NCBI RefSeq assembly: GCF_004379255.2
Contig: NC_056039.1
Span: 33,741,883-33,805,882, forward strand
Source: Salvia splendens
Lineage: Eukaryota; Streptophyta; Magnoliopsida; Lamiales; Lamiaceae
Direction: 5' to 3'
DNA: 64,000 nt
Translations under genes and position numbers: made by a program
The notes under the pieces: generated by a model
Database searches by the model: none
The model's input: the letters and a program-made list of their open reading frames with translations, nothing else
What the model was told of the DNA's origin: nothing
Shown here: one piece after another, positions 22,233 to 32,942 of the stretch
Layout of the letters: each line of letters opens with the position of its first letter
Numbering within the stretch: position 1 is the first letter of the stretch

Positions 22233-25200
22233 ATGACCGAAGTCACTTCAGAGCCGAACTCAATGACCGTTCAGTTATACGAAGATGATCCATCCAAAAC
22301 GGTCAAAGTCGGCTTCGCAGGAACGCCTATACTCCGGGAAAAGACCATACAGCTCCTCAAGGAGTACAAAGATGTCTTTGCATGGTCTCCGTTGGACATG
22401 ACCGGAGTGCCCCCCGAGGTAATCACTCATCGGTTAAATATTGATCCTTCAATCCGGCCAGTAAAACAGAAGCAAAGACTCTTTGCGGCAGAAAGAAGCC
22501 AAGTCATCCATGACGAAGTCCGCCAATTACTAAAAGCGGATGTACTATTCGAGGTGAAATATCCTTCTTGGGTGGCCAATCCTGTGATGATCAAGAAAAA
22601 AGGAGGAGGATGGCGGATGTGCATAGATTTTACCGATCTAAACAAGCACTGTCCAAAAGATTGCTATCCCCTTCCGAATATAGATAAAAAAGTAGAAGCT
22701 TTGATCGGCTTCGAAATTTTCTGTTTTCTTGATTTATACAAAGGATATCACCAAGTGTTGATGGATGAGAGTGACGCTCCGAAAACAGCTTTCATCACCG
22801 ATTTCGGCATTTTCGCTTATAAAAAGATGCCATTCGGTTTAAAGAATGCCGGAGCCACTTATCAAAGGATGGTAGACAAGCTTTTTCGGCACCTCATCGG
22901 GAAACAGGTTGAAGTGTATGTCGACGACATAGTTGTCAAAAGCAAAAGCACTTCGGAGTACGAAGACAACCTCAAATCCACTCTCGACGTGCTCCGAAAA
23001 GCCAACCTCAAACTCAACCCCCAAAAATGTACCTTTTTGGTAGATTCAGGAAAATTTCTGGGTTGTTGGGTTTCAAAGGACGGACTCAAGGCAAACCCTT
23101 CAAAAGTTCAAGTCATTCAAAACATGGCAATGCCGAAGTCCATACATGACGTGCAAAGGCTAACCGGATGTCTAGCCGCACTGAATCGATTCCTTTCCCA
23201 AGCAGCCGAAAAGCAACTGCCGTTCTTCAAAGTGTTGAAAAAAGCACCAAAGTTCGAGTGGGGAGCCGAGCAGAAAAAGGCCTTTGACGAGCTCAAAAGT
23301 TATCTAGCCGAGCTTCCTATTCTCTCTGCTCCAACCGAAGCCGAAGTAATATTCTTATACTTAGCGGCTTCAGATCAAACCATCAGCGCGGTGCTTGTAC
23401 GAGAAGAAGGCCTAAAGCAGTTTCCCATCTACTTTACAAGCCGAGCATTAAGAGGTCCAGAAACAAGGTATCAACCTCTGGAAAAAATTGCTCTGGCGTT
23501 AGTAAATGCAGCAAGGAGACTGCGGCCATACTTCTATGCTCACAAGGTATGCGTCTTAACCGATCTGCCTCTTCGGCAAGTTTTGACCAAGCCAGAAGCA
23601 TCAGGCAGAATCGCCAAATGGGCCATAGAGCTGGGAGAACACTCGATCGAGTACCTACCTCGGAAAGCCATCAAGGGACAAGCCTTGGCAGATTTTCTTA
23701 CAGAGGCCAAGTTCGATCAAGCAATCCCTGTCATTGCCGAACAGAAAAAGTCTGCCAGTGCCGAACTAGCACAGCCCTTGGAATCCGAAGTAGAGCCGCC
23801 AGACTGCTGGAGCGGATTCGTAGATGGAGCTTCAAACAAGATGGGAAGTGGAGCTGGTATTTTACTCGTTGCTCCCGACGGACACGAGGTAACCTACTCA
23901 CTTCGGTTCCTATTCCCCACTACTAATAATGAAGCCGAGTACGAAGCCCTCCTGGTCGGACTCCAGTTAGCGCGAAGTCTGCTCGTCAAATCTCTCAAAG
24001 TCCATTGTGATTCACAAGTCATAGTAAATCACATGTTGGGTACAAGTGAAGCTCGTGACGAGAGAATGAAGAAGTATTTGGACAAAGCGCAAAGCATCAG
24101 CCGAAGTTTCTCCTATTTTCGGATAATCCGCATTCCCAGAACCGAAAATAGCCGAGCAGATACCTTAAGTAAGTTGGCCTCAGATCCGAGCTCAAAGGCG
24201 GAAGAATTAATGCATCGAAGCATTGATGAAGCCGAGGTACATTCAGTATCCAGCTCGCCGAACTGGATGACGCCGATCTTGCAGTATCTGGATCAAGGAC
24301 AATTGCCCGAGGATAAGAGAGAAGCTCGGAAGATCACGTGCCGAGCACTTCGGTATGAACTTCATGAAGGAGTCCTCTTTAGAAAGTCTTACCTCCAGCC
24401 GTTATTGCGGTGCGTAGGACCAGAAGAGACGGACTACATCCTCAGAGAAGTTCATGAAGGATCGTGCGGCAGCCACATCGGAGCTAGAGCTTTAGCTAAA
24501 AAAGTTCTAAGATGGGGATATTATTGGCCAACCTTGGTACAAGAAGCAGTGCAGCTCGTCAAGACATGCCCGAAGTGCCAAATCCATGCAAATATCCCAA
24601 GGATGCCGCAGACCGATCTATCCACTATGCAAAGCCCTTGGCCTTTCATGCAATGGGGCATAGACATAGTGGGACCACTTCCTCAAGCTCCTCGGCAAAT
24701 GAAATTCCTAATCGTTGCCGTGGACTACTTTACGAAGTGGGTGGAAGCTGAACCATTAGCTACGATAACGAGCTCGAAGGCATTGGATTTCGTCTGGAAG
24801 AACATAGTGTGCCGATTTGGCATACCCCACATCCTCATCTCGGATAACGGGACTCAGTTCACCGACAAGACGTTCAAGAATTGGTGCCAAGAGCTGAATA
24901 TTCAACAGCGGTTCACTTCGGTCTCTCATCCACAAGCAAACGGACAAACGGAGGTAACAAATCGTATCCTGGTGAAAGGGTTAAAAGCTCGGTTAGAACA
25001 AGCCAAAGGACAATGGGTAGAAAATCTCCCTCAAGTCCTATGGTCCTACCGAACTACACCCACAACCTCCAACGGTGAAACTCCGTACAGTCTGGTATAC
25101 GGCACTGAAGCTGTGATTCCGGTGGAGATCGGCGTACCCAGTCCCCGAACTCTAAATTTCTCCTCAGAAATGAATGACGACGGACTGAGAGCCGAGCTAG

Positions 25201-25496
25201 ATCTTGCCGAAGAAAGAAGAGAATTGGCATGCATAAAAGCAGCCAAGTACAAGGAGCAAGTAGCCCGGTATTACAACCAAAGGGTGAAGAAGCTGCAAAT
25301 TCAAGTGGGAGATCTCGTCCTGAGAAACAACGAAGTAAGTCGAGCAGAAAAGCTGGGCAAGCTCGAACCCACATGGGAAGGTCCGTATCGGGTGTCAGAA
25401 GTCCTCGGCAAAGGGTCTTACAAATTGGCTCACATGTCAGGAGAACAGGTACCCCGAACATGGCACATTTCCAACCTCAAAAAGTTCCATTTGTAA
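22233..25496 (+). CDS. Pol polyprotein of the Tat element (RT-RNaseH-aRH-INT)
   Basis: 1087 residues from the first ATG after the gag stop, with open frame also between the two. The reverse transcriptase has YVDD at residues 229-232. An RNase H-like segment includes YLAASDQTISAVL. A second RNase H begins GFVDGASNKMGSGAG near residue 528, with NNEAEYEAL and SRADTLSKLA further on. Integrase has an HH-CC zinc region (residues about 730-790) and catalytic Asp811, Asp871 and Glu907, with the usual 35-residue Asp-Glu spacing. A chromodomain was not seen. All key residues are present, so it may be functional. Confidence 0.93.
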   Translation: MTEVTSEPNSMTVQLYEDDPSKTVKVGFAGTPILREKTIQLLKEYKDVFAWSPLDMTGVPPEVITHRLNIDPSIRPVKQKQRLFAAERSQVIHDEVRQLLKADVLFEVKYPSWVANPVMIKKKGGGWRMCIDFTDLNKHCPKDCYPLPNIDKKVEALIGFEIFCFLDLYKGYHQVLMDESDAPKTAFITDFGIFAYKKMPFGLKNAGATYQRMVDKLFRHLIGKQVEVYVDDIVVKSKSTSEYEDNLKSTLDVLRKANLKLNPQKCTFLVDSGKFLGCWVSKDGLKANPSKVQVIQNMAMPKSIHDVQRLTGCLAALNRFLSQAAEKQLPFFKVLKKAPKFEWGAEQKKAFDELKSYLAELPILSAPTEAEVIFLYLAASDQTISAVLVREEGLKQFPIYFTSRALRGPETRYQPLEKIALALVNAARRLRPYFYAHKVCVLTDLPLRQVLTKPEASGRIAKWAIELGEHSIEYLPRKAIKGQALADFLTEAKFDQAIPVIAEQKKSASAELAQPLESEVEPPDCWSGFVDGASNKMGSGAGILLVAPDGHEVTYSLRFLFPTTNNEAEYEALLVGLQLARSLLVKSLKVHCDSQVIVNHMLGTSEARDERMKKYLDKAQSISRSFSYFRIIRIPRTENSRADTLSKLASDPSSKAEELMHRSIDEAEVHSVSSSPNWMTPILQYLDQGQLPEDKREARKITCRALRYELHEGVLFRKSYLQPLLRCVGPEETDYILREVHEGSCGSHIGARALAKKVLRWGYYWPTLVQEAVQLVKTCPKCQIHANIPRMPQTDLSTMQSPWPFMQWGIDIVGPLPQAPRQMKFLIVAVDYFTKWVEAEPLATITSSKALDFVWKNIVCRFGIPHILISDNGTQFTDKTFKNWCQELNIQQRFTSVSHPQANGQTEVTNRILVKGLKARLEQAKGQWVENLPQVLWSYRTTPTTSNGETPYSLVYGTEAVIPVEIGVPSPRTLNFSSEMNDDGLRAELDLAEERRELACIKAAKYKEQVARYYNQRVKKLQIQVGDLVLRNNEVSRAEKLGKLEPTWEGPYRVSEVLGKGSYKLAHMSGEQVPRTWHISNLKKFHL

Positions 25497-25699
25497 GAGA
25501 CAGTCCGGTCAGCCTGTCTTGTGTCTAGTTCGGTCCTAAGGCTATGTGCGTTTTTTGTCTCTGTGCTTTACTTGGTCTTTTTTTGTCTCTGTGCGTTTTT
25601 GTCTGTCTGTTTCGTCTGTCTCTGTGCGTGTCGTCTCTTACAAATGTTACTGAGGCATCTTGTTCTTCGAAGGCTGATCCCCTTCTTAGAACATATACA

Positions 25700-26145
25700 A
25701 GCTAAACGATTGTGAGTCAAAGCTTCTACAGAAGATACAAGACTACAATTCAGCTTAAAACAAGCAGTTCGTCCGAAACGAGCTGCAACAAGCCAACGAT
25801 TGTAAGTCAAAGCTTCTACAGAAGATACAAGACCACAATTCAGCTTAAACAAGCAGTTCGTCTGAAACGAGCTGCAACAAGCCCACGATTGTGCGTCAAA
25901 GCTTCTAAAGAGGATACAAGACCACAATTCAGCTTAAACAAGCACTTCGTCTGAAACGAACTGCAACAAAAGTCCAATTCTCGCGATAAAACTTGCCTGA
26001 ATTAGGACTAGGGAAAGTCCGATCCACGCGATAAAACTCGCCGAATTAGGACAAGGGAAAGTCCGATCCCCAAATTAGGACAACGGAAAGTCCGATCCGA
26101 GCGATAAAACTCGCCAAATTAGGACACAAACCAAGTCCGGTCAAA
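25700..26145 (+). repeat. Tandem repeats in the 3' non-coding region of the Tat element
   Basis: Two arrays. About 25700-25975 holds three copies of a roughly 85-95 bp unit containing GTCAAAGCTTCTACAGAAGA and CAATTCAGCTTAAA. About 25975-26140 holds shorter copies of a unit containing GCGATAAAACTCGCC and AATTAGGACAAGGGAAAGTC. Non-coding, between pol and the polypurine tract. Confidence 0.8.
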
Positions 26146-26243
26146 GAAGAGTTCACTTCATGAGACCGTGGACAAACATCAACTTACCCCATACTTTTAT
26201 CCAGAATGCCGAAGTGATTCACTTCGCTTTTCGGGGGGGGTAG

Positions 26244-26924
26244 TGATGGAGTACGTACTAAACAAGCCCAACAGCAGTAAAGCCCAAGACAGAGTATCAG
26301 TTCGGCATGACTAAAGAGTATCAGTCCGGCGTGACTAAAGAGTTCAGTTCGGCACAACCAAAGAGTTCGGCCCCAGCCTACAACTCGGTGAAAGCCAACT
26401 CATCAAGCTCTGCTCTCAGGTCGGCATCAAGCTCTACTCTCAGATCGGCAAAAGCTGCTCGGCAATAATTCAGCAGTTCGGTCTCAGTATTCGACCGAAC
26501 TAGGAGATAGTGGACTCATGCAAGATTTCCACCTCCACTACACCGACGATCTATTTAGTGGTGTCAAGCAGTCATTAACTCATGCAGGATAGTGGACCCA
26601 TGCAAGGTCGCCACGATCTCCACGACATCCACTACCTAATAAATGCTGCATGCCACGATCTTGGTTCACTGTATAAATAGAACCTAGGTCAGATAGATAA
26701 GGTCTTCTTCTTCTTCTGTTAAATTCTAAAAAGCTCTCTAGAGAGACTATCATAAAGCAGGCCAGTGTTGTAAGCTGTAATTCGCAGATCAAGCAATACA
26801 AACCTGCCCCCATTTCTCCCCGTGGACGTAGATTTACCTCAGTAAATCGAACCACGTAAAATCTCTGTGTTGATCTTCATTTATTTCCTGCATTTACAAA
26901 CATCAAAAATTCGCCGCTTCATCA
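26244..26924 (+). repeat. 3' LTR of the Tat element
   Basis: 681 bp, same length as the 5' LTR and apparently identical. Preceded by TCGGGGGGGG (polypurine tract) and followed by AGTAG. Confidence 0.93.
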
Positions 26925-26929
26925 AGTAG

Positions 26930-27093
26930 CTTGTTCTTGAGTGTGTGATCTTGTTGTATGATTGTAGTTCTTGATCGTGATTGAAGTAAATCGATCCGTT
27001 ACTCTCCCGTGGATGTAGGCTTACGCCGAACCACGTTAAATCTCTCGTGTTCTTATTTCCGTTTCGATTTTGCTCCGATCTCGATTTCCAACA
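26930..27093 (+). repeat. 3' LTR of the outer element, right part
   Basis: Continues the outer LTR from CTTGTTCTTGAG to CCAACA. Followed by CCTGT (27094-27098), the outer target duplication. Confidence 0.9.
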
Positions 27094-27098
27094 CCTGT

Positions 27099-29477
27099 CT
27101 AAAACGTTTGATAGCTATAACAAATATGAAATTCATACAGAAATTTTTTAAGCCCAGATTGATTGCAAAAATTATTTTTTGGGTCAGTAGAGATTCTTTA
27201 TTGGTTGAAATTTCAATATGAAAATAGGTTAAAAATCATGAATATAAAAAAGTAAAGGAGAAAATTATTATTTAATACTACATTCATCCACAATCTAAAC
27301 CTCATTCTAACTCTTTTTAGAGTTTTAAGCAATGTGAAATGCGAATCTAACATTTATATATTTATTTTATAATGATATGTGTATGTGCTCATGTATTGAA
27401 GCGTGAGGTTTGGTAACCTAGAATGGATAAAAGTAAATTAAATTTTAAATTGTAGGAAAAGTAAATTAGAATTTAAATTGTGGACGTCCTGAAATGTCCA
27501 AATGTGACATTATTTTATGGATGCAGTTTCCCCAGAGAAAGTCCAAACTGTGAATGACTAAATTTGCGAATGTTCGAAGTGCAGTGCAAAAGTTGTGAAC
27601 CATAATTCAGCTTCCATGTAATAGTGAGTTGTGAACCGCGTTTGTTAATTGAATTTGCGAACAACAATTATCGAAACACTAATATTAATACGTGAATGAT
27701 GCAAATTAACAAAAAAAAAATATATGTATTGATTAAAATTACGTAAACAACGCCTTTCTAGACGACGTTGTTTTCTAAAATTGACGTCTTCTCCACACTG
27801 TGTTTCTTTACTTTGTCGTAAAGTTTTTCAACTAATTCAATCCTATCTATTGCATTTAATCTCATATACACTACTATCTTTGTTCATTATCAATAGTTTA
27901 ATAGAGACCAAAAATAAAATATAATTAATTGTAATGGATCACTCGAAACAGAAAAGTAGGACTATTGACTATGTATAGACTACTATATTTTTTCTTATTA
28001 CTACTAATCTAATTATACTATTGAAATATATTGAGAATCTCATATGCAGATATGAACTTGATTTAATGGAAGTCTCACAAAATTGATAAATCTCTTACTT
28101 CATACCGCATATTAAATGTTTTATACGTTAAATAATGTAGTAAAAGAAAAAAGGAAACTCTTAGACCTAATGGTGAATAGGGGATAGCTAGTGTGTCGGA
28201 TACAATTAAAGAGGTAGAGATTACGCAATGACCATCGCTGACAATAGATGGCGGACGAAGAACACAAGTAAACCCCAGTCTTTCGATATTTGAGTAGAGA
28301 TGTCATATTATTGGATTGACGACAACTGTAATGACAAGTTTAATGTTACGTTTTTTAGCTCTCGTGCCCGACGATGGGTCCAGTCGGCCCCCAATACATC
28401 TATGTTCATACTACTCGAAGTCTCTACCATACTTTATACTTCACTCACCTTTGATTAAAAGTAGGTTGCTAATTTCACTATGCATTCCAAAAATGTGACA
28501 ACACGTGAAAAAGCTGTAGTAGTACTATCTCCTTTTACTTTCTAATCTGAAAATTTAAATCATCACACTTTTATTTTACCTTTTTCCCATTTTGTTACTA
28601 CATGAAAAGATATATCCCACTTTTGCTAGTAAAGCCAGAGCTTCGTTTCGAACAAGAACCGTCTTTAATTTCAAATCTCCCTATTAATTGTATTTTATTC
28701 GTTCATCTCAATAAACCTTATTATAGATATTTGTTAACAGTGGTAGAGATAGACATTTCAGATAAATCTAACCTTTTTGTAGTTTACAGGTGATAATATT
28801 AATACAACAACGATAAACAAATTAGTAATAAGATTAATACTCCAGCTACAAATTTATGATTCTCAAATTTAACTAATTAAATAATACTGATAATATTTCA
28901 AAAAATACTAACTATAACAAAATTACTAAAATATCCTTAGAAAAATTCAAATGCGTACTAAGTATTTTTCATCTTATGGTAAGGATTAATATTTATTTTA
29001 TGTTGTTGGCCTCTTTTGGCATTGAATTAGAATCACCACTATAAAAGAAAAAAGAGAAACTATTATTCAGAATTTTGCAATTCAGGCATGAACCATGATT
29101 GCTAAGTAGTAATAATTCAAGTATGACTTTAAATCGAAATTCGTAGCATAAACACAGAGATTGAATTCAATTAACGTGACGTGTATTAACTAGTGCAACA
29201 CAAGATTTACCAATAAACATAGAAAGGGACATGACATTTGTACATTCTCTACAAGAACAAGGACTTAACCTATATTATGGGAATGGACCCTCCAACAAAT
29301 TGCAGAGAATAAACAGATATCTGCAACACTCATATACATCCAAACTTTAATTCTCTGTGTATAAACACAGATATGAAGACAACTACTACCTTGCTACAAA
29401 CAAAAAATGGACATATGCACATAGATTTATGCAATAATATTTTAGATGCCTAAAAAAAATGAAATCTTGATTCATTT
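27099..29477. other. Intergenic DNA downstream of the NPH3-like gene
   Basis: AT-rich with scattered short frames that lack coding character (for example 28316-28498 and 28602-28793). Sequence just below 29478 is probably the 3' UTR of the minus-strand NPH3-like gene. No RNA gene or repeat of note. Confidence 0.5.
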
Positions 29478-32031
29478 CTATGAACAAAGCCTAGGTACAG
29501 ATTTAGCACTATTGTGGCTTGCCATTCTTGATTTCATCACCTTTGTCATTTGCACTTGCATTTTCCTGCACACTTTCTCCAGCTCCACCACTCTCCATTG
29601 CATCCCTTGGAGGTGTGCCTTGAGCTTCTCGTTCTCGTCCGTCAGGTTGAACTTCTTCGCGTAGAGCACGACCTGCTTGGACCCCCCGCTGGCTGCCTCG
29701 AGAAGAGGGCTGGTTAGAGTGGCGTGGCTCGTGTCTTGGAGCAAGCTTTTCAGCTTGTGTTGCTGAGAGGCGACGGCTTGGACCGCGGATTTTGGAGGGA
29801 AGTTGGTGTTGCGCGTGAGGTGGTCGAGCGCTTGTGGAGAGAGCTTCTCGTAGGTTAATCCGCAGCATACTTTCATCTTCTGGTCCTCGGACAAGCCCGA
29901 GTGAACCTGCATCATTCGTGATCATCGCTCTTCAGTTCGGAACGTAAAAGCATACATATTTCAAGAAACTTCATTAAACCATTTCATATCATATCATAAC
30001 TTAAAGAATCAAACTTTCATGATGGATGATGGATACCTCGAGGTAGAGATTCACCGCGTAGTACACGCCATCGCACGAGTCTCTAGCTGAGTCGGGCAGC
30101 GCTATGATCAGAGCGAGGAACTTGGATGGTTTCAGGCGAGGATCCGGGGCTACTTCGGCTAGAAACAGATCCATCAGAGCTCCGGCTTTCCTCAGCCGGC
30201 TCAATGGCACGCAGCAAACTCCCTTGCCAAGAAAGGACTTCAAGAACCTAAGAACAAGATTCACATCATAGAGGCAGCTCGTTCCAACCGGGGATGGGAC
30301 GAGCAGATCATCTAAGGTTGCCTGATCTAGCTGTGAGCCGATCATGCCCTCCAGCTTGTCCCGGGTGCACTGGCTCAAGCTCGTGTTCAAGCCAACTCTC
30401 AGCATCCCGAACAAGCTCCTGTACGAAACGCACCTCAAATCTAAAGACCCGAGCATGTCAACAACAGCTTCGATAATCTTGGCCTTGTCATCAGCTGAGG
30501 CAGAAGCAAATCTTGATTTCTGATAGTAAAACAGAAATCTGCTGATGATCCCATTATCAAAATTTTTAGCCACCATTAGCTTTACTAGCATTTGGATAAG
30601 ATCAGTGCCAAACGCCACGAGATCTTCAAACCACCACGTGGCTCTGAAGGCGCCACTCTTCAAGCTCTCCGTGCTTCTTGTGTCACACGAGAGCCTTATG
30701 CCAGAGCCATCCGAAGACGAGACAGACGGAGATGGACTCGTCTCACAAGATGATGCAACTCTTCCAATCAAAGAGTCCAAGCACTTGTCGAGTAATGCCA
30801 GTGAACCGGCTCGGGGGAGCAGCTCCTGGCACTTCTTCAGCGCTGCTAGAAGCTCATGCCAGCTCCAGTAACGAACCTCTTGTAGAGACTTCTCCGTTAG
30901 GTCGGATAGATTTTCCATTTCCATGAAATGTGCAGCACAAGTGAGATTAAATATGTTGAGTGGAGTTATGATCACTTTCCTCTTGCTGTAGCAGAACCTT
31001 GTGATTAGCTCGAAGCCCTCTGCCCCTCCCGGGAAGTCGTTGAATATCACCTTCAGACGAAGTGCCACGCCTTCTGATTTCCCGACCAATCTACTGATCT
31101 TTCCCGAGTAAGATGACACAACTCTCTACAAGAAAATCATACATGAACTTGTAACAACAGTTGAGTTAAAACCAAAAAACTACACAACAAAGCTAATTCA
31201 AAAGGCAAGAAGTGCTAAACAAAAAGACAATTTGGGACCAAAGGAGTAAACTCAAAACATCATTAAAGGGAACATGTAATGTTATTACAACAACAAACTG
31301 CAAAAGATCTTGCAATATTCATCAAAGAGAAGTGAGTTACTACAACCTAAACAGTTGGTTAGGTGATGTTGAAAGATGAAATGTCATTGTAAAGCAATAA
31401 ATTCTGGCAAATTAATCCAGGGAAGAGGCATGCCCCCTACAAAGGAGGGAAATAAACAGTTGCAAATTGAGGTTGAAGGTGTTGTTGTCTAGCCTCCCTT
31501 GAAAGGTGTGAAAGAATCAAAAAAGTAAAGGCATCAACATTAAATATGGCAACAATAAATGAGGTGAGGAACATGCTAGACACAAATGTGAAGAATGTTA
31601 GCTAAATTAAGTGGTTAAGACAGCAGCTCTCTAACCCCACATTCCAGCAAAAATTAGCTGCAAAACATTATCATAGTACAAGAAGAGATAAAAGTGATTG
31701 TAATAATAGTGTAATCATGCTTTGAGGGTGCAGACACATTAATTGAAAAATAAACTCAAATAAGAGAGAACATTTGAGTACAATAATATCCCAATGAAGC
31801 CTAACTTAAATTTCCCAAAAAATTTTTAAAAAAACAAGAAAATAAGAGAAATCATTTAAGACAAAAAGATTAGAACTTTAGACAAGAACCTCAAAAATGG
31901 AAGAAGCCCTTATGCCATTATCAGAAACAGAAAAAAGGGCATTGAAAGAAAGCCAAGAATCTAACCGCATTCACCACAAAAACCTCTTCGCCATTGACAT
32001 CCACTTCAAGATCAAGAAAGAAATGCTCCAT
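29478..32031 (-). CDS. NPH3/RPT2-like BTB protein
   Basis: Plant-specific NRL family: substrate adaptor-type proteins that work with CUL3 or phototropins at the plasma membrane. Three exons on the minus strand join in frame: 32031-31966 (22 codons), 31125-30037 and 29906-29478, giving 527 residues. The start gives MEHFFLDLEVDVNGEEVF, the usual opening beta-strand of the BTB domain. Exon 2 continues with SSYSGKISRL and IFNDFPGGAEGFEL. The NPH3 domain follows, with WWFEDLVAFGTDL, LPDSARDSCDGVYYAVNLYL and YEKLSPQALDHLTRN. The C-terminal region (about 465-515) is a predicted coiled coil. The family's usual YDAVN-type tyrosine motif near the C-terminus of NPH3 is not obvious. Similar in my memory to At3g22104-type members. 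Intron 1 is 840 bp. Confidence 0.9.
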
Positions 32032-32942
32032 AGCTCAAATATAATGAAAACAAACTCACTCACAAAAAAAAAATTCCACCTCAAAGTCAAGACACCCTTT
32101 TGGAATCTACCCTAAGCAAAACCAACGAAAATACAAAAAATGGGGTTGAGATTTAAGGAAAGAGAAAAAATGGGCCATATTCTAAAACTGCGAAAAGAGA
32201 CAAGCAGATAACACCCGTTTTCTCGATTTTGCGAAATAATGCTTTTTTAAGTAGATTTTAAGCTAAAATGTGGTTGATCCCAACCGAATGTGAGACAGGT
32301 GTGTGTGTGAAGCTACCGGTTTTTGTGTGTGAGATTTTTACAGCATTGAAATCTGCATACTATATGGATTAAAACGATGAGATTTTGACAGAAGAGAAGA
32401 TGTGTTGCAGCCACTGATATATATTCTCTGACATTCTTGCGAATAAAATTGATCAAATTTGTTGATTTGCAAGAAAGCACCAAGCATAAGAGTGGAAAAT
32501 GCAGTGTTTTTTTTGTTTTTATTTTGATTTGTTTGCGGCAAAAGAGTTTCTATACATTCTAGCTTAGGACCACACCTATTATTTGAGCATCAAACAGTTG
32601 ATTTTTTTCATTTTTTATTTTAATTTTTTAGTTCAATTTTAGGATTGGAGAGCTATCTTTTTGTCAGTTATTTAGATATTTATTTGAAATAGAATATACT
32701 ATTTGAGATTAATAAATTGATTGAATATTTTATTATGTCGAGTTTGGATTCGGTAGTGATTGTGGTAGAAGTAGTACATTTTTTATAAATAACTTGTCGT
32801 TTACAAATTTATTGATGAGTTTCTTCGCCATATTGAATTTTAAGCGTTTTATTAATTAAATTATGCTTTGTAGTCAAATAGTATTATATTAAAATTTAAT
32901 TAGATATATTTGATGATTAAATTGTGCTTTGTTGTTTAATAT
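32032..32942. other. 5' flank of the NPH3-like gene
   Basis: Probable 5' UTR and promoter of the minus-strand gene. AT-rich, with CT- and GT-rich patches. No clear TATA box could be assigned and no other gene is visible. Confidence 0.45.

Larger units (their letters stand above)
19364..26924 (+). mobile_element. Ty3/gypsy Tat-lineage retrotransposon, complete
   Basis: Inserted in the 3' LTR of the outer element with the duplication AGTAG (19359-19363 and 26925-26929). The two 681-bp LTRs start TGATGGAG and end CTTCATCA. Primer site TGGCGCCGTCTGTGGGAA follows the 5' LTR at 20046. Gag-protease ORF 20118-22199 and pol ORF 22233-25496 are both open. Pol has reverse transcriptase, RNase H, a second archaeal-type RNase H and integrase; the second RNase H before integrase marks the Tat group. 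A 0.75-kb 3' non-coding region with tandem repeats ends in a G-run polypurine tract at 26233-26240. I found no LTR-LTR difference by eye, which implies recent insertion. Confidence 0.93.
17183..27093 (+). mobile_element. Non-autonomous LTR retrotransposon carrying host gene pieces
   Basis: Outer element of the nest. Target duplication CCTGT at 17178-17182 and 27094-27098. The 5' LTR is 17183-17670 (488 bp, TGTTAGG...CCAACA). The 3' LTR begins at 19040, is cut after 19363 by the Tat element and resumes at 26930, ending at 27093; with one copy of AGTAG it is also 488 bp. After the 5' LTR comes GTGGCGCCGTCTGTGGGAA, a primer-site type shared with the inner element. The polypurine tract AAAAGGTGGAGGAT ends at 19039. 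The 1.37-kb interior has no gag or pol domain I can recognise. It holds PPR gene fragments and a 20-bp tandem array instead. It must be moved by another element's proteins. Confidence 0.88.
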
